Shown: positions 17,752 to 27,217, counted from the stretch's first letter. The stretch: DNA of 64,000 nt from Tolypothrix sp. PCC 7712 (GCF_025860405.1 NZ_CP063785.1:7999390-8063389), one strand, 5' to 3'. Program-made: numbers and translations. The notes: generated by a model not told the origin, from the letters alone.

Positions 17752-18723
17752 ATGACCCCAGCCACCTCCCTGTTTACCCCTGTGGAAGCAGACCTGCGAA
17801 TACTAGCAGATAATCTCAAACAGCTAGTTGGAAATCGCCACCCCATACTTTATGCAGCCGCCGAACACCTATTTGGTGCTGGGGGAAAGCGCATTAGACC
17901 AGCTATAGTTCTGCTGATTGCGCGAGCGACCATGCTAGAACAAGACATTACATCCCGTCACCGACGTTTAGCTGAGATTACAGAAATGATCCACACAGCA
18001 AGCTTGGTGCACGATGATGTAGTGGATGAATCTCAAATGCGACGCGGTGTCTCGACTGTTCATAGTTTGTTCGGTAACCGCATAGCCGTATTAGCAGGAG
18101 ACTTTCTCTTTGCCCAATCCTCCTGGTATTTAGCCAACTTGGACAATTTAGAAGTCGTGAAACTGCTTTCTGAAGTGATTATGGATTTGGCCGCTGGAGA
18201 AATCCAGCAGGGACTAAATCGCTTTGATACTAATATCTCGATAGAGACTTACTTAAACAAGAGCTATTACAAAACTGCTTCATTAATTGCCAACAGCTCA
18301 AAAGCAGCTGGCTTACTCAGTGATGTATCCCCAGAAACCGCCGAACATTTGTATAACTACGGTCGCCATCTGGGTCTAGCTTTCCAGATTGTGGATGATA
18401 TTTTCGATTTCACGAGTTCAGTAGAGACTTTGGGTAAACCAGTGGGTTCTGATCTCAAGAGTGGAAATCTCACTGCACCAGTGTTATTCGCTCTAGCGGA
18501 AAAACCTTATTTAGAAGTATTGATTGAGAGAGAGTTTGCTCAAGAAGGAGATTTAGAGCAAGCGCTGAGACTGATTCAAGAAAGCCAAGGAATACAGCAG
18601 GCGCGAGAATTAGCAGATCACCATGCAAAACTCGCCACTGAACATATTGCTGTTCTACCACCCTCAGAATCGCGTCAAGCCTTAATTAACATGGCTAACT
18701 ATGTACTGAGTAGGCTGTATTAA
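17752..18723 (+). CDS. sds: solanesyl (all-trans polyprenyl) diphosphate synthase
   Basis: A 323-residue prenyltransferase that extends allylic diphosphates with isopentenyl diphosphate to the C45 chain of plastoquinone. The first aspartate-rich motif lies in LVHDDVVDESQMRRG (about 86-100) and the second in FQIVDDIFDFTSS (about 210-222), with GGKRIRP near the N-terminus. Length and motifs are normal. The small residues before the first DD motif suit a long-chain product. ATG 17752 is used. It lies alone between an intergenic region and a convergent gene. Confidence 0.93.
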   Translation: MTPATSLFTPVEADLRILADNLKQLVGNRHPILYAAAEHLFGAGGKRIRPAIVLLIARATMLEQDITSRHRRLAEITEMIHTASLVHDDVVDESQMRRGVSTVHSLFGNRIAVLAGDFLFAQSSWYLANLDNLEVVKLLSEVIMDLAAGEIQQGLNRFDTNISIETYLNKSYYKTASLIANSSKAAGLLSDVSPETAEHLYNYGRHLGLAFQIVDDIFDFTSSVETLGKPVGSDLKSGNLTAPVLFALAEKPYLEVLIEREFAQEGDLEQALRLIQESQGIQQARELADHHAKLATEHIAVLPPSESRQALINMANYVLSRLY

Positions 18724-18778
18724 GGATTAGGGGCTAGAAACTGGGTAGTATATGAAAATACCCAATGCCCCATTCCCT

Positions 18779-19252
18779 TCAAGCAATATCAGGTGGTACT
18801 TGTCTTGGCGATCGCTTTTTTTGCAGTTGTTGCTGAATCCGGTTTTGTAAATCAGAACGCTGCACCTCAACAGCGTTTGTACTCATGCCAGAAGTTTCAA
18901 AAAATACTATACTATCTACGGTTTCTAGTGCCACCAGTTGGAACAAAATGTGAGTTACAGGAATTTCTGTAGCTATTACTTGCTCCTCAACCCCCGCAGA
19001 TGAGGCCAGTGAGGCATCTTTTAAGGTAGGAAATGCGTAAATAACATGTTTTTCTAATCTTGGGTTTGCCCGATTGCTCAATGTAGTTAAAACCCACTCA
19101 GACTCCACACTTTGGAGAATATAATACTGAGAGTGACTTAACTGATGAGCGATCGCCTTTAAAGCAGGGGCAATTGCTGTAACAAGTTGTGGTGTTATAC
19201 CATCGTGAGGTGCATTATCAATCAACAATTGAATTTGTGCTTCTAAATCCAT
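18779..19252 (-). CDS. conserved cyanobacterial protein of unknown function
   Basis: 157 residues from the preferred start MDLEAQIQLLIDNAPHDG; a longer frame runs to 19294 but adds an unlikely arginine-rich leader. Recurring features are ISPALK-type helices, YYILQSVESEWVLTTLSNR, KHVIYAFPTLKD and ILFQLVALETVDSIVFFE, which I recall as a family confined to cyanobacteria. No signal peptide or membrane span. The C-tail is basic. It is convergent with sds and divergent from hetZ. Confidence 0.7.
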   Translation of the reverse strand: MDLEAQIQLLIDNAPHDGITPQLVTAIAPALKAIAHQLSHSQYYILQSVESEWVLTTLSNRANPRLEKHVIYAFPTLKDASLASSAGVEEQVIATEIPVTHILFQLVALETVDSIVFFETSGMSTNAVEVQRSDLQNRIQQQLQKKRSPRQVPPDIA

Positions 19253-19456
19253 AATGACTTGTCCACGGCTCCTGGGTAATGGCCATAACATCAAAACAGA
19301 GTATGATCAACCCAACCAAGTTGGGAATAATAAATTAAACCAAATCTTGAATGCAGGATTGGTCTGCGTTTAGCTTATACGCAAAATCATCAAGCCAACA
19401 CCCACGGTCGTACAGGTTGTGTTTAAGTATGTTAGGGTCTTTTAAAAACAGAGACT

Positions 19457-20647
19457 ATGAATTCAGCCGCAACCGCAACTATTCAGGGAGAAGATTCTAT
19501 CGGCGTGGAGGTGATATTTCAACTCCTATTCAAGGAGCTTAAACAGTCAACCAAAGCTTCGGAACGGAATTGCCATGATGTGGCAACACGAATTGCCGCC
19601 GAAGTATACCGCATTTGCACCGAGAGTAAACGTATTCAAGCTTCCGGTGCTATAGAAAATTCAGCGATGACTCTAGCTAAACACCGACTCCAACAGTGTA
19701 TTAGATACTATCAGTTGGGTTCAAATCGGGGTAGGGTCGAACTACATAGCACTTTAAGTGCCATCATTTATCGCTATATTAACCCGCCTCAGAAGCAATT
19801 GAGTTATCAAGGGCGGTTAACTATCATTGAAGATTTCCTACAGAGCTTTTATTTGGAGGCTTTGAACGCTTTCCGCCGCGAAAATCAATTGGGTAGTGCC
19901 TATCGCCCCCAAACATTATTGGAATTGGCAGAATACATGGCATTTACCGAGCGCTATGGTAAGCGACGGATACCTTTGCCAGGACGACAACAGCAGCTAA
20001 TTATTCTTCGAGCGCAAACCTTCTCGCAACAGCAACCTCCAGAAACCAGTGTAGACATTGAACAAGCCTCAGAAGGTAGTGCTAACGAGGCTGATGGTTC
20101 CTGGGAAGAACCAGCAGTACAACAACTGCGTTCGGCAATGGCTACGCAAGCAGAACCAGAACCCGAAGAAGACACACTACGCTCTGTTGTCATTACAGAA
20201 CTATTAAATTATCTGGAACAACGCCAACAAAACGACTGTGCCGATTACTTCAGCCTCCGCCTTCAGGATCTCTCAGCACAGGAAATAGAGTCGATTTTGG
20301 GCTTAACCCCTCGCCAGAGGGATTACTTACAACAAAGGTTTAAATATCATTTAATTCGGTTTGCCTTGTTGCATCGTTGGGAATTGGTTCATGAATGGTT
20401 GGAAGCTTCATTACCTACGAATTTAGGTTTGACTCCCCAGCAATGGCAAGCATATACAGCAGAGCTAGATGAAAAACAGCGGTCTCTACTAGATATGAAG
20501 CAGCAAGGAGAACCTGATGAAAAAATTGCCAAAACCTTAGGTTTGTCTATGGCTCAACTACAAAAACGCTGGTTTAAAATTCTTGAACAAGCTTGGGAAA
20601 TTCGTAACTCTTTAGTGTCCGGATCAGGTGCATCTACTCATGAATAG
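19457..20647 (+). CDS. hetZ: heterocyst differentiation protein HetZ
   Basis: A 396-residue homologue of HetZ, an early regulator of heterocyst development that acts with HetR and HetP and binds DNA. The N-terminus (GVEVIFQLLFKELKQSTKAS), CIRYYQLGSNRGRVELHSTL near 90 and the ELAEYMAFTERYGKRRIPLP block near 158 match my memory of HetZ. The C-terminal half carries sigma-like helices (LGLTPRQRDYLQQRF near 275 and KTLGLSMAQLQKRWFKILEQ near 355), consistent with DNA binding. Its stop codon overlaps the start of patU by 8 nt, so the pair is translationally coupled. Confidence 0.9.
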   Translation: MNSAATATIQGEDSIGVEVIFQLLFKELKQSTKASERNCHDVATRIAAEVYRICTESKRIQASGAIENSAMTLAKHRLQQCIRYYQLGSNRGRVELHSTLSAIIYRYINPPQKQLSYQGRLTIIEDFLQSFYLEALNAFRRENQLGSAYRPQTLLELAEYMAFTERYGKRRIPLPGRQQQLIILRAQTFSQQQPPETSVDIEQASEGSANEADGSWEEPAVQQLRSAMATQAEPEPEEDTLRSVVITELLNYLEQRQQNDCADYFSLRLQDLSAQEIESILGLTPRQRDYLQQRFKYHLIRFALLHRWELVHEWLEASLPTNLGLTPQQWQAYTAELDEKQRSLLDMKQQGEPDEKIAKTLGLSMAQLQKRWFKILEQAWEIRNSLVSGSGASTHE

Positions 20648-21620
20648 TGACTCAGAATCCTTTCATCACCAATTACTTAGTTTGGTGTTGGCAGAAGATG
20701 TCACCACCACTGAGTTCTCCTCGGTAGATTGTCAGGAAATTAACGGGGTGGAAAACCCACTTAAGCAAACTGCCGGCTTTGAAGGTGGGAGGCAAGAGTT
20801 GGGTGGGACACCCCAAACCTTTCAATTGGGAGAAATTCCTACTGTGCAAGAACGTTTTCAAGCCGTCATTAAACACCGGTTACAACTTCAAATTCAAAAC
20901 CGTCCTCCCTTATTCCCTTGGGAAACACAATTAGTAGACTACCCCGATTACGCCGACGAACCATCGGTAGCTTTTGTTCCTACTTGGGGTTGGATAGCAC
21001 AACAGTCAAAGCTGAATTTGCCAGTTACTCTGCCGGAAAGCATTTTCCGTCAGTTGTTAGCAAAATGTCAAGTATTACTGACATCTTCCCTACCTTTGGG
21101 GGCAAAATTAGTTCAGGCTGTGGAAGAGTTATTTCCTAGCGATACTCAAACCCTAAACAACCTCAACAGCATAGCTGGATTAGTTCTGAGAAGTCCTTCT
21201 CGATCTGTAGAAGCACTGGAGACAATGCCTAATCTTCAGAACGATTATTCAGATTTAAAAGAATCTCAACAAATGGCGTTGTCGTTACTCACAGTTAAGC
21301 AACTACTAGAGACTTTAACTATACCCATCTCACTCACCAATTCAGTGGTAGAAAGAGAATGGCTGACTACTGTGGGTGTTCTGAAGCTGAAAATTGAATA
21401 CCAATCCCAGAAAGGAAAACTGCGGGTTCAAGGTGAGTTACCCACAAGAGGTATTTTCCAACTTCAAGGTAATGGTACCCAAGCCGTAGCCCAGTCTTCT
21501 AGTGTGGGAAGCTTGATTGTAGAATTACCTTGCCAGCACATTAACCAAACTTATACCTTAGAAGTGGATTTCCCAGAAATCGACCAACAGCCACTTTTGT
21601 TTGTGATTAATCCAACATAA
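20640..21620 (+). CDS. patU: heterocyst pattern protein PatU (uninterrupted)
   Basis: A 326-residue protein starting MNSDSESFHHQLLSLVLAED, immediately coupled to hetZ. In Anabaena sp. PCC 7120 the same locus is split into patU5 and patU3; here one frame runs through. Order: short N-terminal helix, a low-complexity stretch (about 20-60), RFQAVIKHRLQLQIQNRPPLFPWE near 70, and a C-terminal beta-rich domain. The PatU3 part influences heterocyst spacing through HetZ. A GTG four codons upstream is less likely than ATG 20640. Confidence 0.82.
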   Translation: MNSDSESFHHQLLSLVLAEDVTTTEFSSVDCQEINGVENPLKQTAGFEGGRQELGGTPQTFQLGEIPTVQERFQAVIKHRLQLQIQNRPPLFPWETQLVDYPDYADEPSVAFVPTWGWIAQQSKLNLPVTLPESIFRQLLAKCQVLLTSSLPLGAKLVQAVEELFPSDTQTLNNLNSIAGLVLRSPSRSVEALETMPNLQNDYSDLKESQQMALSLLTVKQLLETLTIPISLTNSVVEREWLTTVGVLKLKIEYQSQKGKLRVQGELPTRGIFQLQGNGTQAVAQSSSVGSLIVELPCQHINQTYTLEVDFPEIDQQPLLFVINPT

Positions 21621-21945
21621 GTGAAATGGTCATTACTAGCACCCTAGTTTGATAAACGTCAATAGATAATTGCAGATTATCCTGGTTTTGAAACTTATCT
21701 TTTTTTTTCAACAAGCGGTATTGAAGGAGCCTACGCAAACATATATTGATTGGTAGAACCTAGCACAAGACGCGTAGATTCACAGAGAGGCATTTATATT
21801 TTGCTACCACTTTACTTAGGAAATTCCCATTCGCTAAAGGCATTTCCATAGAGTAGGGTAGGGTAGTAGCTGGAGGTAGGTTAGTTAATTTCCATACCCA
21901 GCATAGTGTCTTAGCGTCTACATCATCGCTTGGCTCGTACTTTAA
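21621..21945. other. intergenic region after patU
   Basis: 325 bp with a T-tract (21702-21710) and short repeats of GGGTAGGGTAGTAG near 21860. No gene or clear terminator seen. Confidence 0.4.
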
Positions 21946-24306
21946 ATGTTTAACTTATCCAGGATCAATCGGTTTTGGCGTCTACCTGTAGGACATGACG
22001 ATTGGCGGCAAAATCAGCAGAAGTCGCCTTTGATAGAAGTGGAAGATTCAATTGCCTTACGGGTGCTAGTGTTAGCTTTGGTAATTACGGGAATTGGGGC
22101 AACTGATATTGCTGCCCAGACTAATTTTAGTCTTTGGGCTATTCCTGTAAGTGTTATGGGTGCAATTTGGAGTTACCGTAGTCGCCGCAATGCCAATATT
22201 ACAGTCAAGTTCTGCATTGCCATAGGAATGTTAGTAGCACTGGGTGCTTTCTTTGGGCGGTTATTAGGGGAATTAAATGATACCCGGTTGGGTTTAGCAG
22301 AGTTGCTGATTCAACTTCAAATACTCCACAGCTTTGATACGCCCCGTCGAAAAGATTTGGGCTATTCAATTGTCATTGGGCTCATTTTACTAGGGGTGGC
22401 AGCAACCCTGAGTCAGACTTTAGCATTTGCGCCTGTGCTGTTGTTATTTTTAGCGATCGCACTGCCAACTTTAGTCCAAGATTATCGCTCTAGACTGGGC
22501 TTGGAGAAACTAAACCTGAAACCAGCAAAGGTAAAAGAGAAAAAATTATCTTCTCTTTTACCTTTTTATTTTTTACTATTTACATTAATTGTGGCTCTAG
22601 GGCTGGCGATTTTTGCGGTTTTACCGAGATTTCCTGGTTATCAATTACGTACTTTTCCTGTTAGTTCTTCTATTCCTATTAAAGGTAATTTTACAGGTCG
22701 GAGCATTATTAATCCTGGTTATGTCCGTCAAGGTAATAGCAAAAATCCAGGCGATGGTAACAATGGTGATGGGAATGGCCAAGGCGCAAACGGCCAACCA
22801 GGCAAAATAGATGATAATTTTTATTACGGCTTTAATAGCCAAATGAACCAAAACCTGCGGGGCGCAATGAAGCCCAAGGTAGTGATGCGGGTGCGATCGC
22901 AGGCTGAGGGTTTTTGGCGCGTATTAGCATTTGATCGCTATACAGGTAAAGGCTGGGAAGTATCTCGCAATGAAGATGTTACCACCCTGCGGCGATCGCC
23001 TTGGTCTTACCAAATTTTTCTACCGAGGCCAATTATTGGGGGCAAAACTCAAGAGATAGTACAAACTTATACGGTTGTATCAGATTTACCTAACTTAATC
23101 CCTGCACTAAGTTATCCCAAAGAAATTTACTTTCCCACATCGATCATCGCTGTCGATAAAGAAAATGGCTTGCGATCGCCTGTGGCATTATCAGAGGATC
23201 TCACCTATACAGTCATTTCGGAAGTACCATACCGCAATCGCACTAACTTAGGACAAGCCTCTACTAAATATCCCCAAAGCATCAAAAATTATTATCTGCA
23301 AATTCCCCCAGAAATTGCCGAAAAAGTTAAACAACGCACGGAAGAAATACTCGCTAACTACAATCGTGAACGAGTAGGTAAGTCAAATAAAACCTTAGAT
23401 TCTGCCTATGAAAAAACTCTTTACCTAGCCCAGTACTTAAAACAAAACTATTCTATTCCCGATGATCCTTTAGGGCTACCTTATTTAGGTGATCAAGAAG
23501 ATTTAGTGGATACTTTCTTGTTTAAGTACCAAGGAGGCTACCCAGACCACTTTTCTACAGTACTCACAATCATGCTGCGTTCTATAGGCATTCCTGCACG
23601 CTTGGTAGCAGGATTTAGCCCAGGACAATTCAATCCGTTTACGGGGATGTATGTTGTCCGTAATACAGATGCCTATGCCATGACGGAAGTTTACTTTCCT
23701 AAATATGGCTGGTTTGCCTTTGATCCAATTCCTAACCATCCGCTTATACCCCCATCAATAGAAGATACTCAGACTTTTAGCGTCCTAAATCAACTGTGGC
23801 GCTGGGTGGCTGGCTGGTTACCTTCTCCTGTTAAAGGCTGGCTGGATTATCTATTTGGGACAATATTTATCTCTTTGAGTAAAGCGATCGCTTGGTTTTT
23901 TGCTTTATTCTCTCAGGGTTGGCTAGGTGTGTTGACTGGCTTAATCTTGTCCACCACAACTGCTTTCTTTACTTGGCTGGGTTGGGTACAGTGGCGCGAG
24001 TGGCTGAACCGTCGATGGTTAAAAAGATTATCACCAATGGAAAGCCTTTATCAACAAATGCTGCAATGGACAGCAAAACAAGGTTTAGGCAAACATCCGG
24101 CACAAACACCCTTAGAGTACGCCAGAGTTGCTTACCAGCATCATGCCCCAAGTAACGCCCAGATAATTGATGAAATTTGTCAAGCCTATGTGAAGTGGCG
24201 TTATGGTAGCCATACTCCTAACTTGCAGCAACTACGACAACGGTGGCAAGAAGTAACAACTAGCACCACTAAGGGACTTTCAAAGAAAAAAATCACCAAT
24301 CGCTAG
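21946..24306 (+). CDS. TgpA-type membrane protein with degenerate transglutaminase domain
   Basis: 786 residues: a DUF3488-like block of about 5-6 membrane spans (40-235), a Gly/Asn-rich periplasmic linker (265-290), a transglutaminase-like domain (about 440-600), two more spans (about 640-690), and a DUF4129-like C-terminus. The transglutaminase fold is clear (MLRSIGIPARLVAGFSPGQF, YFPKYGWFAFDPIPN), but the catalytic Cys position is Pro533 (GGYPDHFST) and the His position is Tyr577 (DAYAMTEV); only Asp593 remains. It is therefore probably non-catalytic, perhaps a binding or scaffold protein at the envelope. Confidence 0.85.
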   Translation: MFNLSRINRFWRLPVGHDDWRQNQQKSPLIEVEDSIALRVLVLALVITGIGATDIAAQTNFSLWAIPVSVMGAIWSYRSRRNANITVKFCIAIGMLVALGAFFGRLLGELNDTRLGLAELLIQLQILHSFDTPRRKDLGYSIVIGLILLGVAATLSQTLAFAPVLLLFLAIALPTLVQDYRSRLGLEKLNLKPAKVKEKKLSSLLPFYFLLFTLIVALGLAIFAVLPRFPGYQLRTFPVSSSIPIKGNFTGRSIINPGYVRQGNSKNPGDGNNGDGNGQGANGQPGKIDDNFYYGFNSQMNQNLRGAMKPKVVMRVRSQAEGFWRVLAFDRYTGKGWEVSRNEDVTTLRRSPWSYQIFLPRPIIGGKTQEIVQTYTVVSDLPNLIPALSYPKEIYFPTSIIAVDKENGLRSPVALSEDLTYTVISEVPYRNRTNLGQASTKYPQSIKNYYLQIPPEIAEKVKQRTEEILANYNRERVGKSNKTLDSAYEKTLYLAQYLKQNYSIPDDPLGLPYLGDQEDLVDTFLFKYQGGYPDHFSTVLTIMLRSIGIPARLVAGFSPGQFNPFTGMYVVRNTDAYAMTEVYFPKYGWFAFDPIPNHPLIPPSIEDTQTFSVLNQLWRWVAGWLPSPVKGWLDYLFGTIFISLSKAIAWFFALFSQGWLGVLTGLILSTTTAFFTWLGWVQWREWLNRRWLKRLSPMESLYQQMLQWTAKQGLGKHPAQTPLEYARVAYQHHAPSNAQIIDEICQAYVKWRYGSHTPNLQQLRQRWQEVTTSTTKGLSKKKITNR

Positions 24307-24931
24307 GGGTAGCAGGGCCAGCAGAGGGAGAGAAAGAATTTGCTCAATACCTTCGCCCTTGCTGATTGAATAATTTAATTTCTGGAAGTCCCTAAACTGA
24401 ATTCAAAAAATTTATGACCTAAGCTTTCTAACGATGATTTACAAACTTGAAGTAAGGGAGAAACTGTAATTCCCTTACTTTTTTGTTTTTACCCTGATAC
24501 CAGGTTGAAAATCAAATGCGATAAACAGATAAACATAAGCATATATTGGTGTGTTTGTATAAATTATTATGTGTAAAATAGGTTTTTAATTAGTATAAGC
24601 GCCGATAAAATTTTTATACCAACCCGTTATTACGAAAATCTCACCTAATCTAGGTTTGAGGGTGGGAACCTGTTGCCAAATTGTCAAGAATTGGTATTAA
24701 TAGGTTTATGTATTAAAAAAGACGTGTAAGTATAATTTGTCTAAGGTTTATTTTGCATATATCTTTAGGATGATTTTCGGGTAAATTAGTGTAGAAATCG
24801 CTAAAGATAGCAATTTTTATATAAAAACTAGGAATAACGTTAATTTAAGCGTTGTAACTCGAATTTTTTAGGGATAACATGGAAATAATTATGTACTGAC
24901 TGCTCACATACCATTTGGTATCCGTTTATTT
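24307..24931. other. intergenic region upstream of the remA-like gene
   Basis: 625 bp. A terminator-like hairpin is at 24450-24485; the rest is A/T-rich with no credible ORF. Confidence 0.5.
24450..24485 (+). terminator. rho-independent terminator
   Basis: AAGTAAGGGA (24450-24459) pairs perfectly with TCCCTTACTT (24471-24480), 11-nt loop, followed by TTTTG TTTTT. It is 144 nt past the transglutaminase-like gene. Confidence 0.75.
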
Positions 24932-25198
24932 ATGGAAATTCAACTAATTAATATAGGTTTTGGCAACATCGTATCTGCCAACCGCGTAGTTGCCATTGTT
25001 AGTCCAGAGTCTGCACCGATTAAGCGGATCATTACTGATGCCCGCGACAGAGGTCAGCTGATTGACGCAACCTATGGTCGGAGGACGAGAGCTGTGATTA
25101 TTACCGATTCCAGCCACGTCATTTTGTCAGCGATTCAACCAGAAACTGTAGCGAATCGCTTCGTAATTTCCCGCGAACATCAAAATGTAGAAAATTAA
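24932..25198 (+). CDS. RemA-like (DUF370) DNA-binding protein
   Basis: 88 residues, the complete DUF370 length. Starts MEIQLINIGFGNIVSANRVV and has the conserved SPESAPIKRIITDARDRGQLIDATYGRRTRAVIITD core with exposed arginines. In Bacillus RemA binds DNA as an oligomer to activate matrix genes. It sits 168 bp upstream of gmk in the same direction, an arrangement also seen in other bacteria, but no link to nucleotide metabolism is established. Confidence 0.88.
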   Translation: MEIQLINIGFGNIVSANRVVAIVSPESAPIKRIITDARDRGQLIDATYGRRTRAVIITDSSHVILSAIQPETVANRFVISREHQNVEN

Positions 25199-25366
25199 AT
25201 CAGGGTGGGCTATTAGCCCTACCCTATTTGCACCACATCGGCAGTACTATGTGAATTAGACGATATTTTATGTGACCCCTGTTACTAATTTCTTAGTCGA
25301 AAGTTACAAGTTAACAAATACTAAACTAAGAAATCCCGTCTATCGATTAATTTACAGGTTTAGCGG

Positions 25367-25966
25367 ATGATGCAAGTTCTACCCATCCAGAGTGCTGCTA
25401 CTACTAAAGAATGCCTGCCTCATGGTCGGCTGATTGTTTTAACTGGTCCCAGTGGAGTTGGCAAAGGTACTTTAATGCGTGTACTTTTGCAACGTCATCC
25501 GGAACTCTATTATTCTGTATCCATGACGACTCGTTCTCCTCGTCCTGGCGAAAGCAACGGCAAAAATTATTATTTTGTGAGCCGTAGCAAGTTTGAACAA
25601 TTAGTGGCCCAAGGCGAATTCTTGGAATGGGCAGAATTTGCTGGTAATTACTACGGAACACCCCGTGAAATCGTGCTTAACCAGGTCAATTCTGGAAAGT
25701 TAGTGGTACTAGAAATTGAGTTGGAAGGAGCAAGGCAAATTCGTGCTTCTTTCCCTAGTGCCCATAGCATTTTTATCTTGCCACCTTCCTTCGATGAACT
25801 GGAAAAGCGGATACGCGGTCGCGCTCAAGATTCTGAAGAAGCGATCGCTCGTCGTCTGCGCCGCGCTCAAGAAGAAATTCAAGCAGCAGATGAATTTGAT
25901 GTTCAAATCGTTAATGACGATTTTGAAACCGCTTTAAATGCGCTAGAAGCAGATTTATTCGGGTAA
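25367..25966 (+). CDS. gmk: guanylate kinase
   Basis: A 199-residue enzyme that phosphorylates GMP to GDP. P-loop GPSGVGKGT near residue 27, GMP-binding SMTTRSPRPGESNGKNYYFV near 52, and EWAEFAGNYYGTP and VVLEIELEGARQIR follow in the usual order. The lid has IRGRAQDSEEAIARRLRRA. The first 20 residues precede the kinase core; ATG 25370 is also possible. Converges on psaL. Confidence 0.95.
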   Translation: MMQVLPIQSAATTKECLPHGRLIVLTGPSGVGKGTLMRVLLQRHPELYYSVSMTTRSPRPGESNGKNYYFVSRSKFEQLVAQGEFLEWAEFAGNYYGTPREIVLNQVNSGKLVVLEIELEGARQIRASFPSAHSIFILPPSFDELEKRIRGRAQDSEEAIARRLRRAQEEIQAADEFDVQIVNDDFETALNALEADLFG

Positions 25967-26015
25967 TTTGGCATTTTTATTCCCAGCTTGAGCGCTTTCA
26001 CAATTTACTAGATAA

Positions 26016-26054
26016 AAGGACAGATAAAACAGTCTAGCTGTTTTATCTGTCCTT
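26016..26054. terminator. 17-bp perfect hairpin between convergent gmk and psaL
   Basis: AAGGACAGATAAAACAG (26016-26032) pairs exactly with 26038-26054 around TCTAG. The arms are flanked by short T-rich tails on both strands, so it could terminate both convergent genes. Confidence 0.7.
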
Positions 26055-26243
26055 GTTGGTTTTATTACAGTTAGTCGGCGCTTGATTGTCCATGCCAATT
26101 CAAGACGGTATGAACAGCCAGCAAAATACTTGGGGCATAAAGAACAGAGCATTGATATTTGTCTCATATCTCATACCCCATACCCTATGCCCCATGTTCG
26201 CTCTCTTCCGCTACAGCAATTGCTGGGATGAAAAGAGGTAAAT

Positions 26244-26759
26244 TTAACCTACTAGGCCTTGAATTAGTTCCAAATTAATTGTTAAGAAGTAAGCAACTAC
26301 TGCACCACCAATACCACCAATTAAGAAAGCACTGGCAAAGTTATTCCAGCCTTCATTGCTAGTAAAAGCATCTGGAGGATTACCAGCGGTAACGCTAGCA
26401 AGTGCTTTGGGAGGATTGCTGTGAGAATACAAAGACAAAGCAGCGGTTAGAAGTACAACCAAGCCGACTGCTCCTAGTAAGCCAGCTAAGTCAGCACTGG
26501 GTGTATTCCGCAGTGGGCCTAATTTAGCAAAGGGGCCAAAGAACCAGTAACCATGAGCCATACCAACTTCTAGCCCACGTCTAAATGGAGTGAGACCAGG
26601 ACGATATGCGGGTAAGTTACCAACAAACCACTTCACTAAGGGAGAAGAATTAACTGGTGTTTCTAGGTTGCCTATTTGTGGATCGCGTCCTGCGGGAAAA
26701 ACAACCTCACGATTTCTAGGATCGCTGGGATTATTTTTGGATGCATCTACTGCTTGCAT
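26244..26759 (-). CDS. psaL: photosystem I reaction centre subunit XI
   Basis: A 171-residue thylakoid protein that forms the trimer/tetramer contact of photosystem I. It has the cytoplasmic N-terminus with PQIGNLETPVNSSPLVKWF, then YRPGLTPFRRGLEVGMAHGY, and hydrophobic helices LLGAVGLVVLLTAALSLYS and a C-terminal AFLIGGIGGAVVAYFLTINL. Length is normal. It lies downstream of psaF-psaJ on the same strand with a hairpin between. Confidence 0.97.
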   Translation of the reverse strand: MQAVDASKNNPSDPRNREVVFPAGRDPQIGNLETPVNSSPLVKWFVGNLPAYRPGLTPFRRGLEVGMAHGYWFFGPFAKLGPLRNTPSADLAGLLGAVGLVVLLTAALSLYSHSNPPKALASVTAGNPPDAFTSNEGWNNFASAFLIGGIGGAVVAYFLTINLELIQGLVG

Positions 26760-26870
26760 ATTTTATGTTGCCTCTAAATTTAGAATTGTTGGCAGTTTCA
26801 TATTAATAATAATTGTATCTAACGGTGATTTTTGGCAGAGAAGTTTAGAAAAATTAATTTAGCTAATTTC

Positions 26871-26919
26871 AATAAATGAAACTCGCAACCTGTTGACAGC
26901 ATTACGAGTTTCATTTATT
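26871..26919 (-). promoter_or_regulatory. 15-bp perfect hairpin between psaJ and psaL
   Basis: AATAAATGAAACTCG (26871-26885) pairs perfectly with CGAGTTTCATTTATT (26905-26919) around a 19-nt loop. It lies 110 nt past the psaJ stop and 112 nt before psaL. It could end the psaFJ transcript or be a processing/stability site. Confidence 0.6.
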
Positions 26920-27028
26920 GATAAACCCTATGGTAGTTATATTTTCACCCCATGAGGTTGAAGTATATAACTACAGGATATTAAGACAGAAGACAACAAA
27001 TTCAAATTATGAAAATACCGTCTTCAAT

Positions 27029-27178
27029 TTATGGTAATGGGTGAAAAAGTAAATCTGGGAAAAAGCGGTTAAATTCGATTAAAATCCCAGCTGTAATTGT
27101 TAACCAAATGGTAGCAGCTACAGGTGCCGTGGAAATAAACTTAATCAAATACGATGAGCTATCGCCTTTGTCTGCCAT
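27029..27178 (-). CDS. psaJ: photosystem I reaction centre subunit IX
   Basis: A 49-residue protein, the normal PsaJ length: MADKGDSSSYLIKFISTAPV, a membrane span (VAATIWLTITAGILIEFNRF) and the conserved FFPDLLFHPLP end. It binds chlorophyll and sits beside PsaF. The start is 39 nt after the psaF stop, so the two are one transcript. It is too short for standard ORF cut-offs. Confidence 0.95.
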   Translation of the reverse strand: MADKGDSSSYLIKFISTAPVAATIWLTITAGILIEFNRFFPDLLFHPLP

Positions 27179-27217
27179 GAATTTAGCCTCCAAAACAAGT
27201 TAATTAATGGTGATGAA

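Noticed and set aside
19420..19456. HetR recognition site before hetZ (AGGGTCTTTT near 19434)
   Set aside because: Only half resembles the known hetP/hetZ-type site and the symmetric half is missing, so I do not call it.
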